Assembly (NCBI GenBank): GCA_020199775.1
Contig: JAIVJZ010000040.1
Location: 1-64,000 of the forward strand
Source: Acidobacteriota bacterium
GTDB taxonomy: Bacteria; Acidobacteriota; Blastocatellia; Pyrinomonadales; Pyrinomonadaceae
Reading direction: 5' to 3'
DNA: 64,000 nt
Shown: piece after piece, positions 24,465-33,839 of the stretch
Numbering within the stretch: position 1 is the first letter of the stretch
How the letters are laid out: each line of letters opens with the position of its first letter
Notes under the pieces: model-generated
Databases searched by the model: none
Seen by the model: the letters and a program-made list of their open reading frames with translations, nothing else
What the model was told of the DNA's origin: nothing
Program-made: the position numbers and the translations under genes

Positions 24465-24554
24465 GCGCGCTCAGGTGGCCGGAGGGATAAAAGACGCGCC
24501 GGCTACTTATTTAACGACCACGCACGCCGCATCATTTCGCCCGCGCGCGCACCC

Positions 24555-25034
24555 TCATTCATCGTCCTCCGGCGCGACGCCGAAGTAGCGCATCCAACGT
24601 TCCGTGCTCTCTTCGACGGGCGGCGCGTCTTTCTCCGCCTGCGACGCGCCCTCCGCCCGCGCCGCCTCCATGCGCCGCCGGAACTCGCCCGCGCGGACGA
24701 CCTGCGCGCCGCAACGCCGGACGTACTCGGCCAACGCGCGATCCGAAGTCACCACCCACAGCGTCCGCCGCTCGCGCGAATCTTCGACCAGAGCTTTGAT
24801 CCGCTCGTCCGCGTCCGACCCGCGCGCCGCGTAGTAGACGCGCACGCCTCTGTAACTCGAACCGTCCGCGAAATGCTCGTCCGGCGCGCCGTCGAACACT
24901 ACGCCCACGCGCACCTTCTTCGTCAGAGCGAACCGCGCCAACTCTTCCAGCAACTCGCGCCGCGCCCGCACGCGATCCCTGTGCCACCCGACGCGCTGCC
25001 CCATCACGTTATTGCCGTCAACCAGATAAGACAT
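24555..25034 (-). CDS. NYN-domain (YacP-like) putative ribonuclease
   Basis: A 159-residue cytoplasmic protein of the PIN-like NYN superfamily. The start MSYLVDGNNVMG holds the first catalytic Asp and the NN pair; VGVVFDGAP and VVTSDRALAEYV supply the further acidic residues (the TSD motif). These are the features of YacP/Rae1-type RNases. The charged C-terminal tail (residues 125-159) is extra. ATG 25034 was selected because the fold begins there. It lies 90 bp downstream of nth on the same strand, separated by an inverted repeat. Confidence 0.8.
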   Translation of the reverse strand: MSYLVDGNNVMGQRVGWHRDRVRARRELLEELARFALTKKVRVGVVFDGAPDEHFADGSSYRGVRVYYAARGSDADERIKALVEDSRERRTLWVVTSDRALAEYVRRCGAQVVRAGEFRRRMEAARAEGASQAEKDAPPVEESTERWMRYFGVAPEDDE

Positions 25035-25124
25035 AAAATCAACGATGAAATAGGAACGATGAATGAAGGCAGCGACCAACTCGGATGCTTTCATTCATCC
25101 TTCGGCGTTTCGCGTTCATCCTTA
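25035..25124. repeat. CGATGAA/TTCATCC-word inverted repeat
   Basis: CGATGAA words at 25043-25070 face TTCATCC, TTTCGCG and TTCATCC words at 25090-25122. It uses the same word set as the hairpin after hemB. It fills the spacer between nth and the NYN gene. Confidence 0.65.
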
Positions 25125-25871
25125 TTAGATCAGAGTTTGTCCGTAGTCGCAGTATTCCACAATCGGGCAGCGTTCGCACAAGGGGTCGCGGGGGCGGCAG
25201 AGGGCGCGGCCGTGGCGGATGAGGTTGACGTGGAAGGAGTAGAACTTCCCCGTAGGGACGAGGGCGTTCATGATTTCGTGGGCGCGGCGGTCGGTGCATT
25301 TTTGGGGGATGAGGCCGACGCGGCGCAGGATGCGGAAGATGTGCGTGTCGAGGGGGAAGACCTCTGTGCGGCAGGCGAAGAGGAGCGTGCAGGCGATGGT
25401 CTTGGGGCCGATGCCGCGAAACCGGGAGAGGTATCGAACCGCTGCGGCGGGCGGGAGTTGGTGTAGGAACGAGAGGTCGAGCGCGCCGCGTTCCTGTTTG
25501 ATCTGGCGGAGCAGGCTCTTGATGACGGCCGCCTTTTGATTGGCGAGGCCGCCGGATTGAATCGTGCGTGCGATGGTCGATTCGCGCGCGCGCAGCGCGG
25601 CGTCCCAGGTGGGGAAGCGGCGTTTGAGTGCGTCGAAGGTGCGTCGGCTGTTGGTGTCGCTCGTGGCCTGCGAGAGGATGATCCGGACGAGCATGTCGAG
25701 CGGGTCGGAGCGACGCGAGTTCTGCGGCACACCGTAGGCGCGTTCGAGGTTTTGGATGATGTAGCGAATCGGACGCTGTTCGTCGGGCGGCGCGGCGGCG
25801 GCGTCGACAGTTGCGGGCGGCGAGTTGCGGTCGTCTTCGTCAGCCGCGGCCGGCGGCGAGGATGCGCTCAT
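25125..25871 (-). CDS. nth: endonuclease III family DNA glycosylase/AP lyase
   Basis: Base-excision repair of oxidised pyrimidines. The 248-residue protein shows [10 protein letters not shown] (helix of the fold), the helix-hairpin-helix [10 protein letters not shown] with the catalytic Lys (about 146), the catalytic Asp in [11 protein letters not shown] (about 166) and a [4Fe-4S] motif C-x6-C-x2-C-x5-C at the end ([17 protein letters not shown]). A disordered Pro/Ala extension of about 35 residues precedes the core. ATG 25871 lies inside the 3' end of bshA (32-bp overlap), so translation is probably coupled. Confidence 0.93.
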   Translation of the reverse strand: MSASSPPAAADEDDRNSPPATVDAAAAPPDEQRPIRYIIQNLERAYGVPQNSRRSDPLDMLVRIILSQATSDTNSRRTFDALKRRFPTWDAALRARESTIARTIQSGGLANQKAAVIKSLLRQIKQERGALDLSFLHQLPPAAAVRYLSRFRGIGPKTIACTLLFACRTEVFPLDTHIFRILRRVGLIPQKCTDRRAHEIMNALVPTGKFYSFHVNLIRHGRALCRPRDPLCERCPIVEYCDYGQTLI

Positions 25872-26973
25872 AAAATTCGATGTACTGCGGGATGACGAGG
25901 TCTGTGTTGTAACGCGCGAGGGCGGACTCGCGCGCGCGGCGTCCCATCGCGCGGCGGGCTGTTTCATCGGCGAGCAGTGCGGCGGCGTCCGCGCCCATCT
26001 TGTCAACGTCGCCGACCGCGCTCAGGCAGCCCGTCTCGCCGTCCGTGATGACTTCGGGCAGGCCGCCGACGCGCGAGGCGACGACGGGCACTTCGCACGC
26101 CATCGCTTCGAGCGCGGCCAGCCCGAAAGATTCCTGCTCGGAGGGCAGCAGCAGAACGTCCGCGACGGAGAGATAGTCAACGATGCGCGGCTGCTTGCCG
26201 ACGAACGCGCAGAACTGTTCCAAGCCCAGACACCGCGCGCGATGCTCCGCGCTCCCGCGCTCGCTGCCGTCGCCGACCATCGCGAGCCGCGCGTCGATGC
26301 CGCGCCCGCGCACGCGCGCCAGAATCTCCACGCAGTCCACGGGACGCTTGACGGGGCGGAAGTTCGAGACGTGGACGAGCAGCGACTCTCCCGCGGGCGA
26401 CAACTCGGCGCGCAGTTCCGGCCGCGGCTGGCGCGTGTATTCCGAGCCGCAGACGAAGTTCGGGATCACTTCGACCGCCGAGTAGCCGAACGTCTCTTCG
26501 GTCTCGCGTTTGAGGTAGTGCGAGATGGCCGTCACGCCGTCGGACTGCGCGATGCCGTAGCGCGTGATCGGGAGGTAAGAGCGATCCGCGCCGACGAGCG
26601 TGATGTCCGTGCCGTGCAGCGTGGTGATCACGGGCAGACGCCGCACGGGCTTCAAAGACTCGCGCGCCAGAATCGCGCTGATCGAATGCGGGATGGCGTA
26701 GTGGACGTGGAGGAGATCGAGTTGTTCCGTCTCGGCGACGGTCGCCATCTTCGTGGCGAGCGCGAGCGTGTAGGGCTGGTGCTCGAAGAGCGGGTAGGAC
26801 ATCATCTCGACTTCGTGAAAGCGCACGCGCTCGTTCAGTTCCGTGAGCCGCGTGGGGAGGGCGGACGAGATGAAGTGGACGGTGTGGCCGCGCCGCGCCA
26901 GTTCCTTGCCGAGTTCGGAACCGACGATGCCGCTGCCGCCGTAAGTCGGATAGACTGTGATGCCGATGTTCAT
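25840..26973 (-). CDS. bshA: N-acetyl-alpha-D-glucosaminyl L-malate synthase (bacillithiol biosynthesis)
   Basis: A 377-residue GT4 glycosyltransferase that joins UDP-GlcNAc and L-malate, the first step to bacillithiol. Typical marks are [19 protein letters not shown] at the start, [23 protein letters not shown] and VSNFRPVKR. The nucleotide-sugar site is [20 protein letters not shown] (about 285-305). Length fits BshA. It is first in a bshA-nth pair. The deacetylase gene bshB1 is about 6 kb away on the same strand. Confidence 0.92.
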   Translation of the reverse strand: MNIGITVYPTYGGSGIVGSELGKELARRGHTVHFISSALPTRLTELNERVRFHEVEMMSYPLFEHQPYTLALATKMATVAETEQLDLLHVHYAIPHSISAILARESLKPVRRLPVITTLHGTDITLVGADRSYLPITRYGIAQSDGVTAISHYLKRETEETFGYSAVEVIPNFVCGSEYTRQPRPELRAELSPAGESLLVHVSNFRPVKRPVDCVEILARVRGRGIDARLAMVGDGSERGSAEHRARCLGLEQFCAFVGKQPRIVDYLSVADVLLLPSEQESFGLAALEAMACEVPVVASRVGGLPEVITDGETGCLSAVGDVDKMGADAAALLADETARRAMGRRARESALARYNTDLVIPQYIEFYERILAAGRG

Positions 26974-27427
26974 AAAAAACAGACTGTCATCTATTAGCCG
27001 TCAGCCGTCAACCAAAAGCACTTAGCTGATGGCTGACGGCTGACGGCCGGACGCTAAAAATAGCGAGAGGCAGAAAGCCCTCGCTACTCTCTGCCTCTCG
27101 TCTCAGCTTGTCATCTCCTAATAAAAGGGGACAAGCGAGGAACTTGAATATAGACCTTCCCGGCTGATTTGACAATGATTTTTAAATAAATTTTCGCGCA
27201 CTTAATTCTATTTTCAACCCGTCGCAACAAAGTTCAAACCCGCGCCCTTTTTCACCCGTTTTTGTAAACATTCGGGCGGCCTTCGCGGGTACTGCCCGCG
27301 CCCGAAAGGAAGTATACTGCGGCGAGCGTTTAATCCTTCAAACCGGGTTTTTTTGGCGGCCGCGTAACGCCCGCGCGCCGCATCTAAATTGAGACCGAAC
27401 GAAGCAATTATATCTGGAGAACCGAGA
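26974..27427. other. 454-bp spacer with two inverted repeats between bshA and nfu
   Basis: No gene is seen. Repeat 1: AGCCGTC words at 26996-27010 pair with 27034-27048 (14 of 15 bases), the same word family as the spacer at 36947. Repeat 2: CGAGAGGCAGA at 27064-27074 pairs with 27090-27100, and TAGCGAG (27061-27067) can instead pair with CTCGCTA (27080-27086), giving two exclusive folds. An AT-rich stretch (about 27168-27215) follows and may be part of the upstream region of the nfu gene. A TATACT near 27313 lacks a clear -35. Confidence 0.6.
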
Positions 27428-27994
27428 ATGCCTAAGATTGACAACATCGAAGAGACGCCGAACCCGAACGCCGTCAAATTCCTCTTGAAAGAACCCGTCA
27501 CGACGGGCGCGGCGCGCTCGTTCCTCGGCGCGTCGCTGGCGAAGGACGACGCGCTCGCCCGGTCTCTGTTCGAGGTGGGCGGGGTGGTCTCCGTCTTCTA
27601 CATGGATCGCATGATCACGGTCGAGAAAGCGGAGACGGAAGACTGGGACGACCTGTTGCCGAAACTCGCCGTGCCCATCCGCGCGGCCGAAGCGGCGCAG
27701 GGCGGCGCGGCGGCGGCGGCCGGAGCGGGCGCACTCGGCGGCGCGCTCGGCGCGCTGATGAGCGACGACCCGCGACTCCTGCGCATCAACGAAATCCTCG
27801 ACGAGAAGATACGCCCCGCGCTCGCGGGCGACGGCGGCTGGCTCGATGTCGTCAGCCTCAAAGAGAACACGCTCACGATCAAATATCAGGGCGCGTGCGG
27901 CAGTTGCCCCAGTTCCATCTCCGGCACGCTGATGGCAATCGAGAGCATGGTGCAGCAGGAAGTCGATCCCGCGCTGGAAGTCGTCGCGGTTTAA
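27428..27994 (+). CDS. NifU-like iron-sulfur cluster carrier (Nfu)
   Basis: A 188-residue scaffold/carrier that hands Fe-S clusters to target enzymes. The N-terminal Nfu_N domain is marked by [12 protein letters not shown] (about 9-20) and [13 protein letters not shown]; an Ala/Gly-rich linker follows (about 95-120). The C-terminal NifU domain (about 125-188) has [11 protein letters not shown] and the cluster-binding [12 protein letters not shown] 27428 is used since the conserved domain begins at once. It is a single gene followed by a clean hairpin terminator. Confidence 0.9.
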   Translation: MPKIDNIEETPNPNAVKFLLKEPVTTGAARSFLGASLAKDDALARSLFEVGGVVSVFYMDRMITVEKAETEDWDDLLPKLAVPIRAAEAAQGGAAAAAGAGALGGALGALMSDDPRLLRINEILDEKIRPALAGDGGWLDVVSLKENTLTIKYQGACGSCPSSISGTLMAIESMVQQEVDPALEVVAV

Positions 27995-28019
27995 GCGGAA
28001 GACGCATCGGACAAACTAG

Positions 28020-28049
28020 TAGGGGCAGCGGATTCGTCCGCTGCCCCTA
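28020..28049 (+). terminator. hairpin terminator after nfu
   Basis: TAGGGGCAGCGGA and its exact complement flank a TTCG tetraloop (13-bp stem). Only a short T-poor tail follows, but the stem is very stable and lies 25 bp after the stop codon. Confidence 0.75.
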
Positions 28050-28211
28050 TCGGTTTACCGGGCGGCATTCGCCTATGGTGCGTACGGCGATGGCTCAACT
28101 TTTTACATTCTTAACATCATTTCTACGAACCGGGGCGCGGGTTGCGCGTATAATTCGGCGTAGCAGATTCACCGTAAGGCGCGCACCGCATCGCAAGTCA
28201 GGAGAAAAATC

Positions 28212-30197
28212 ATGAGTTCTCGTTTCCGCCTTCAAGGCGCGGCGGCAGTTTGCCTGTTGTCGCTCTTACAGCCCGCGCCGGCCGCGCACGCGCAGACGGC
28301 CGCCGCCGCGGCGCAACCGAAGAAGCCCGCCGCGAAGGCGACGAAGACGCGCGCGGCGGGCGCGGCCGATCCTTTGGCCGCCGAACGACGCGCGAACGCC
28401 ATCGCGCTCATCAACGCGCTCGCGGACGAGTCGCGCGGCTTCCGCGATCAGACGCTCAAGGCGCGCGTGCAGATGCAGGCGGCCGACACGCTGTGGGAGA
28501 CCGACCGCGAACGCGCGCGCGCACTCTTCCGCCGCGCGTGGGAGGCGGCGGAGATAGCCGACGCGGAGAACACGCGTCGCGGCGAAGAGCAGAACCGTGC
28601 GAGCGGTCGTCTCGGCACGAGGGGTCTTAATCTTCCCAATCTGCGCGGCGAAGTGTTGCGCGCCGCCGCCAAACGCGAACGCGCGCTCGGCGAGGAGTTT
28701 CTCGGCAAGATGGAGGAAGCGAGCAAACGCGCGGTGAGCGAATTGAACAACGCCTCGGCCAACCTTCCCACGCCCACAACGGCGGCGGCGGCGACTCCCG
28801 GCGGTGAAGGCAAGCAGACGCCGCCCACGCGGCGCAACCCGGACGAGACCTCGCCGGAAGTGGCGCGTCGTCTCCGCCTCGGCATGCAGTTTCTCGAAGA
28901 CGGCGACGTGGAGCGCGCCTTGCAATTCGCCGACCCGGTGCTGAACAGCGTCAACCCTTCGTCGGTCGAGTTTCTCGTCCTGCTGCGCGAGCGAAGCCAA
29001 CAGGAGGCCGACCGCCGTTACACCGCGTTGCTCTCAAGCGTGGCCGCCAGCCCGAACTCCGACGCGAGCGACATCCTGCTGCTCTCGTCCTACGTGCTCA
29101 CGCCGCACCTCTACATGACCATCGGCGAGGGCGGCGGGGGCGTCTCTTCGAGCCAGCGTCGCAGAGACATCACCGCGCCTGATCTGCCCGTCACGCTGCG
29201 CGTCGCCTTCGCGCGCGCCGCGTCGCAGGTGCTGCTGCGCCCGCTCCCGCAAGAGGATCAGGACACGACGGCGACGGGTCGCGTCGGCACTTACTTCGTC
29301 ATCTCGCGCCTCCTGCCGTTCTTCGAGCAGGTCATCCCCGAAGGCGTGCCCGCGCTGCGCGCACGGCTCGCCGCGCTCAACCCGGACATCCCCGAACAGG
29401 CGCGGCAGGGTTTGAACGACGACTTGACGCGCGGCCTCGTGCCCGAAGGCTCGCAGGGCGACCCCGTTCAGGAGTCGCTCGACGAGGCCGCGCGCACCGC
29501 CGACCCGCGCGCGCGCGATATGGCCTACCTGCACGCCGCGCAGGCGGCCGCTTCCAAAGGCGACACGCGCGCGCGCGACTTCGCGGACAAGATCGAGGAC
29601 GCCGACTTGCGCCGTCAGGTGCGCGGCTTCATAGACTTCGCGCTGCTCAACCGCGCGATCACGGATAAGAAAGACGGGATGGAAGTTTTGCGCCTCGCCG
29701 CGTCGGGCGAACTGACGCCCGTGCAGCGCACCTGGGCTTACACGGAGGCGGCGCGCCTGCTCGCCAAGGACGACCGCCCGCGCGCTCTCGAAGCGTTAGA
29801 GTCGGCGGCGGGCGCGGCGAAAGGCATCGACGCCGCCGAACCCGACCGCGTGCGCGCCACCGTCGCCGTCGCCACGCGTTACTTCGAGTTCGACCGCAAC
29901 CGCGCGTGGGAGATCATGGCCGACGCGGTCAAGGCGGCGAACGCCGCGCCGGAGTTTACCGGCTCGGATTCGGGACTCGCCGCGCGCATCCAGACGCGCG
30001 CCCTGCGCTCGACCATCAACTTCCCCGCCCCCGTCTTCGACCTCACGGGCGTCTTCCAGACGTTCGCCCGCGATGACATGAACCGCGCCGTCGCGCTCGC
30101 CCAGACGTTTACGAACGAGTCGCCCCGCGCCGTCGCCACGCTCGCCATCGCCCGCGCCGTCCTCGACGGCAACAAGGAAAGGGTTAATCGTGAATAG
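28212..30197 (+). CDS. secreted protein of unknown function, paralogue A
   Basis: A 661-residue exported protein: signal peptide 1-27 (cleavage after AHA), an Ala/Lys-rich linker, then an all-helical body. The segment NALADESRGFRDQTLKARVQ is followed by a long series of A-rich helices resembling TPR/HEAT packing (TWAYTEAARLLAKDDRPRAL). The downstream gene at 30385 is a clear paralogue with the same order of motifs, so this is a tandem duplication. No catalytic motif is visible. The last codons (VNRE and stop) run into a repeat-like spacer. A TATAAT at 28149 may belong to its promoter, but no -35 fits. Confidence 0.75.
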   Translation: MSSRFRLQGAAAVCLLSLLQPAPAAHAQTAAAAAQPKKPAAKATKTRAAGAADPLAAERRANAIALINALADESRGFRDQTLKARVQMQAADTLWETDRERARALFRRAWEAAEIADAENTRRGEEQNRASGRLGTRGLNLPNLRGEVLRAAAKRERALGEEFLGKMEEASKRAVSELNNASANLPTPTTAAAATPGGEGKQTPPTRRNPDETSPEVARRLRLGMQFLEDGDVERALQFADPVLNSVNPSSVEFLVLLRERSQQEADRRYTALLSSVAASPNSDASDILLLSSYVLTPHLYMTIGEGGGGVSSSQRRRDITAPDLPVTLRVAFARAASQVLLRPLPQEDQDTTATGRVGTYFVISRLLPFFEQVIPEGVPALRARLAALNPDIPEQARQGLNDDLTRGLVPEGSQGDPVQESLDEAARTADPRARDMAYLHAAQAAASKGDTRARDFADKIEDADLRRQVRGFIDFALLNRAITDKKDGMEVLRLAASGELTPVQRTWAYTEAARLLAKDDRPRALEALESAAGAAKGIDAAEPDRVRATVAVATRYFEFDRNRAWEIMADAVKAANAAPEFTGSDSGLAARIQTRALRSTINFPAPVFDLTGVFQTFARDDMNRAVALAQTFTNESPRAVATLAIARAVLDGNKERVNRE

Positions 30198-30256
30198 AGA
30201 AAAATCGTCTTATTCAGTTTTCGATTGACGATTTCAGGCTCGCGCTTCAAACTACG

Positions 30257-30330
30257 CTCCGTCGCGCTTTTGTTTTCCACTTTCCGCCTTCGCGCGAAGG
30301 CGGAAAGTGGAAAACAAAAGCGCGACGGAG
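30257..30330. repeat. perfect 74-bp palindrome without loop
   Basis: Positions 30257-30293 and 30294-30330 are exact reverse complements (37-bp arms, no spacer; centre TTCGC/GCGAA). It lies between the two tandem paralogues, and just before it another weak pair (AATCGTC/GACGATT) surrounds 30209-30237. It may terminate the first gene and insulate the second. Confidence 0.9.
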
Positions 30331-30384
30331 GTTTTGCGCCTTCGTTCGCAAGGATCATCGTCCTCTCTTCACCGGAGTAAAAAA

Positions 30385-32319
30385 ATGAGACATCGTAGTC
30401 GCGTTATTGTCGTCTCGTTAACTGCCTCGTTGTTGTGCCCCGCCGCGTCGGTGTGCGGGCAGTCGGGCGCCGGACAACCGGGTGTGGCGAAACCGGCCGC
30501 GGGTCGCGCGGTCGCGCGGACGGGGCGCGGCACGGGCGCGGCCGACCCGCTCGCGGAGGCGCGGCGCGCGACGGCCATCTCGCTCATCTCGTCTTTGGCC
30601 GACGAGGCGCGCGGCTTCCGCGACGAGACGTTGCGCGCGCGCGTGCAGGCTCGCGCGGCGGACGCCCTGTGGGAGACGGACGCGGAGCGCGGGCGCGCGT
30701 TATTCCGGCGCGCGTGGGAGGCGGCGGAAGTATCCGACCGGGAGAGCATCCGTCGCTCCGAAGAGGAGCGACGCGCGAACACGCGCAGCGGCGGCGGTTC
30801 CGTGTGGTCTTCGCCGCGCAACCTGCGCGGCGAAGTGTTGCGTCTCGCGGCCAAACGCGAACGCGCTCTCGGCGAAGAGTTCTTAGCCCGTCTCGACGAG
30901 GCACGCAAACAGGAGCGCGAGAGCGCGGCGGCGAAGACGGCGGAGGCGGCTCTGGCGAGCAGTCCGAACAACTCCGAGGCCGCCGCCGCCGCCGTCGGCC
31001 AACGTCTCGAACTCGCGACGCAGTTGCTGCGCGACGGCGATATGGAACGCGCGATTCAATTTGCCGCCCCCGCGCTGCGCCGCGTCGACCAGCAGGTCTT
31101 GAGGTTCCTCGTCGCGTTGCGCGAGCAGAACGCAGGGGCAGCCGATAAAGTTTATGCCGCGCTGCTTGCGAGCGCGGCGACCGACGCGGCCACCGACGCC
31201 AACACCGTCTCCCTGCTCTCGTCCTACATCTTCACGCCGGGCATGTTCATCGAGATCAGTCGCGGCGGCGGCTACGGCGTCAACCAGAGCGGCGACATCC
31301 CCGCGCCCGACAACATCCCGGCCGACCTGCGCGCGAACTTCTTCGCGTTGGCCGCGCAAGTGCTGCTGCGCCCGCTCGTGCCGGTTGATCAGGATCGCAG
31401 TTCGTCGGGTCGCAGCGGAACATATTTCGTGATCGCGCGCCTGCTCCCGCTCTTCGAGCAGCACGCGCCCGATGTGGTTCCCGCGCTGCGCGCGCAGTTG
31501 AGCGCGCTCACGCCCGACGCGCCCGCCGAGTATCGCGGCGGCGACCACCCGCTGCTCACGAAGGGACTCGGCCCCCCGAGCGAGACCTACGACGCGGTGC
31601 AGCGCGCGCTCGACAAACTCGACACCGCCAAGAACGCCGAAGAGCGCGACGGCATCTACGTCGAAGCGGCCTTCGCCGCCAACGCGAAGAACGACCCGCG
31701 CACACGCGAGTTTGCCGACAAGATCGAACACGCGGAGACCCGCCGCAGTTTGCGCGCCTACCTCGACTATTCCGACATCACCAGAGCCCTCCAGAAGAAA
31801 GACGCCTCGGAGGTCGTGCGGCTGGCGAAGAACGGTGAAATCACTTCGATCCAGCGCGTCTGGGCTTACACCGAAGCCGCGCGGCTGCTCTCGAAGACGG
31901 ATCGCACGCGCGCCCTCGAAGCGCTCGACGAGGCGGCGAACGAAACGCGCCGCATCGACGGCGCGCACGCCGACCGCGCGAGCGCCATGCTCGCCGTCGC
32001 CTCTTTGCTCTACGAACTCGACCGCGCACGCGTCTGGACGCTCATGCCCGACGCCGTCAAGACGATCAACGCCGTCTCCGACTTCAGCGGCGAAGACGGG
32101 CAACTCGTCGCCCGCTTCCAGACGCGCAACATGGGTTCGTTCAGTTCGAGCGACGCGCCGAATTTCAACCTGCAACCGCTCTTCGCCCTGCTCGCCGCCG
32201 AGGATTTGGATCGCTCCGTCGAGCTCGCGCGCAGTTTAACGGGGGAAGCGCCGCGCGCCGTCGCCACGCTCGCCATCGCCGTCGCCGCGCTCAAAGACAA
32301 ACCGAAGCCGAAGCCTTGA
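30385..32319 (+). CDS. secreted protein of unknown function, paralogue B
   Basis: A 644-residue exported protein, paralogue of the upstream gene. Shared blocks include SLADEARGFRDETLRARVQA, RALFRRAWEAAE, NLRGEVLRLAAKRERALGEE and RAVATLAIA near the end. Signal peptide residues 1-26 (cleavage near VCG). The mature part is almost entirely helical. CCGGAG upstream of ATG 30385 is the ribosome site; an in-frame GTG at 30307 lies inside the palindrome and is not preferred. Function unknown; a structural or scaffolding periplasmic role is only a guess from the repeat-like helices. Confidence 0.75.
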   Translation: MRHRSRVIVVSLTASLLCPAASVCGQSGAGQPGVAKPAAGRAVARTGRGTGAADPLAEARRATAISLISSLADEARGFRDETLRARVQARAADALWETDAERGRALFRRAWEAAEVSDRESIRRSEEERRANTRSGGGSVWSSPRNLRGEVLRLAAKRERALGEEFLARLDEARKQERESAAAKTAEAALASSPNNSEAAAAAVGQRLELATQLLRDGDMERAIQFAAPALRRVDQQVLRFLVALREQNAGAADKVYAALLASAATDAATDANTVSLLSSYIFTPGMFIEISRGGGYGVNQSGDIPAPDNIPADLRANFFALAAQVLLRPLVPVDQDRSSSGRSGTYFVIARLLPLFEQHAPDVVPALRAQLSALTPDAPAEYRGGDHPLLTKGLGPPSETYDAVQRALDKLDTAKNAEERDGIYVEAAFAANAKNDPRTREFADKIEHAETRRSLRAYLDYSDITRALQKKDASEVVRLAKNGEITSIQRVWAYTEAARLLSKTDRTRALEALDEAANETRRIDGAHADRASAMLAVASLLYELDRARVWTLMPDAVKTINAVSDFSGEDGQLVARFQTRNMGSFSSSDAPNFNLQPLFALLAAEDLDRSVELARSLTGEAPRAVATLAIAVAALKDKPKPKP

Positions 32320-32322
32320 AGT

Positions 32323-32844
32323 TCAGACTCGCAGACGCTCGCCGAGCAGCGTGAGCAGGAGGACGACGCAGTGCATCAACAGCCCGACGAGCAGCCCCGC
32401 GCGGCGGCCGCGTCGTGTGAGGGTCTTTCTGAACGGGACGAGCGTCAACGCGCCGAGCGGCAGCCAGAGCAGCAAACCTGAGAGCAGGCCGGGCGAGTAG
32501 GAAAGCGTGTAGAGGCTGGCGGCGAGGTGCGAGAGCGCGTTGAGCGTAAAGGCGACGCCGTAGGCCAGCAGCAGCCAGCGCATATGTCTGAAGCGCGCCG
32601 CGAGCCGGACGCCCGCCGCCATCAACAACAGGGCGAGCGCGTTCCAGATGAGAAACTGTCGAGCCGCGAGTTCGACGCCCGCGACGCGCGCCAGCCACGC
32701 GGTGAAACCTTCGCCGCCCCACAATTCTTCCAGAATGTGAACCGCATACGTCGCAGGGTACAGCCAGCCCGGCGCGGCAGGCCACGCCTTATCGCCCGGC
32801 GGCGTCTGGCCGCGCAAACGCGTCTCCGCACGCATCCCCATCAC
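32323..32844 (-). CDS. HXXEE-domain integral membrane protein
   Basis: A 173-residue protein with four or five hydrophobic helices. The family signature H-x-x-E-E appears in AVHILEELWGG near residue 36, with a conserved WLARVAGVELAARQFLIWN stretch after it. Members are uncharacterised; the His/Glu cluster suggests a metal or small-molecule site in the membrane. The start is uncertain: GTG 32844, ATG 32841 and ATG 32835 are close together. It converges with paralogue B with only 3 bp between stops and no room for a terminator. Confidence 0.75.
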   Translation of the reverse strand: MMGMRAETRLRGQTPPGDKAWPAAPGWLYPATYAVHILEELWGGEGFTAWLARVAGVELAARQFLIWNALALLLMAAGVRLAARFRHMRWLLLAYGVAFTLNALSHLAASLYTLSYSPGLLSGLLLWLPLGALTLVPFRKTLTRRGRRAGLLVGLLMHCVVLLLTLLGERLRV

Positions 32845-32941
32845 GAAGCCAGACCACTTTCATGGCCTCTCGCGATTGGCCGAGACAGAGAAACCTTAAG
32901 TTCGATGTAGTTGGGTGTCGCTATCACCTGTGGCCCCTCGT

Positions 32942-33691
32942 TCACGAATAAATATTCATGGGCTGGGTGAGCAACTTGACGGGGTCTTCGACGTTGAGCG
33001 CCTCGCGGACGTAGAAGGCTTCGCCCGCGGCGACGTTGACGAGCGAGCCGTAGTAGCGCATGCGGTGTTCGATCTGCGCGAGGAAATTCTTGTCGCTGAT
33101 GCGCGTCTCGGGTTCGTCCGCGCCCTCGCGGTAAAACTGCGACGTGTGCGCCCTGATGGCGCGCATCTTCTCTTCGACGAAATCCGACACGTCCACGACG
33201 AACGACGGCACGACGAGCCGCGAGTAGACCGCGTGCGCGAGCGACGGCATGGGCGCGTGCTCTTCTGGCCCGTGCTCCTCGTCGTAGCGGCGCATGCTCG
33301 AAAGTCTGGCCGCCTCGCGCACGAGGCGCGCGGTCGCGGCGTGGTCGGGGTGCGGGTCGTCCCAGTGCGAGGTGAAGACGACGCGCGGGCGCAAACTTCT
33401 GAAGACCCGCACGAGCGCGCGGCGCGCGTCGTCCGTGAGCATGACGTGGCCGTCGGGCTGTCCGAGGTTGAGCCGCACGTCGAGACGCATGAGGCGCGCG
33501 GCCTCGCGCGCCTCTTCCGCGCGCCCTTCCGGCGTGCCGCGCGTGCCCATCTCGCCGCGCGTCATGTCGAGCACGCCCGTCCGGTAGCCCAGAGATTTCA
33601 ACTTGAGAAGCGTGCCCGCCACCGTCAACTCGGCGTCGTCCGGGTGCGAGAAGACGGCGAGGGCGTCGAGTGGCTTGTGCTCAGTGCTCAT
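32942..33691 (-). CDS. bshB1: bacillithiol biosynthesis deacetylase BshB1
   Basis: A 249-residue zinc deacetylase of the LmbE/PIG-L family that removes the acetyl group from GlcNAc-malate, the second step to bacillithiol. The zinc site AVFSHPDDAELTVAG is at residues 12-26; the second set is HWDDPHPDHAA near residue 110. DMTRGEMGTRG is the BshB1 signature. ATG 33691 fits the family N-terminus. It forms a pathway with bshA 6 kb to the left. bshC was not found in the window. Confidence 0.92.
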   Translation of the reverse strand: MSTEHKPLDALAVFSHPDDAELTVAGTLLKLKSLGYRTGVLDMTRGEMGTRGTPEGRAEEAREAARLMRLDVRLNLGQPDGHVMLTDDARRALVRVFRSLRPRVVFTSHWDDPHPDHAATARLVREAARLSSMRRYDEEHGPEEHAPMPSLAHAVYSRLVVPSFVVDVSDFVEEKMRAIRAHTSQFYREGADEPETRISDKNFLAQIEHRMRYYGSLVNVAAGEAFYVREALNVEDPVKLLTQPMNIYS

Positions 33692-33839
33692 AACGTTTCG
33701 TCCGGTTCGCCCGCCTTGAACGGTATTCGGTTGGGGGTTGAAGTTTAATTTAACACGGTGCGGCGCGGCGGGGCGAGTTTGACGCTTCCGGCGCGCGCGC
33801 GTTAGCCTGCAACCGGGAATGGAGGGCAACAGCGCAGAA

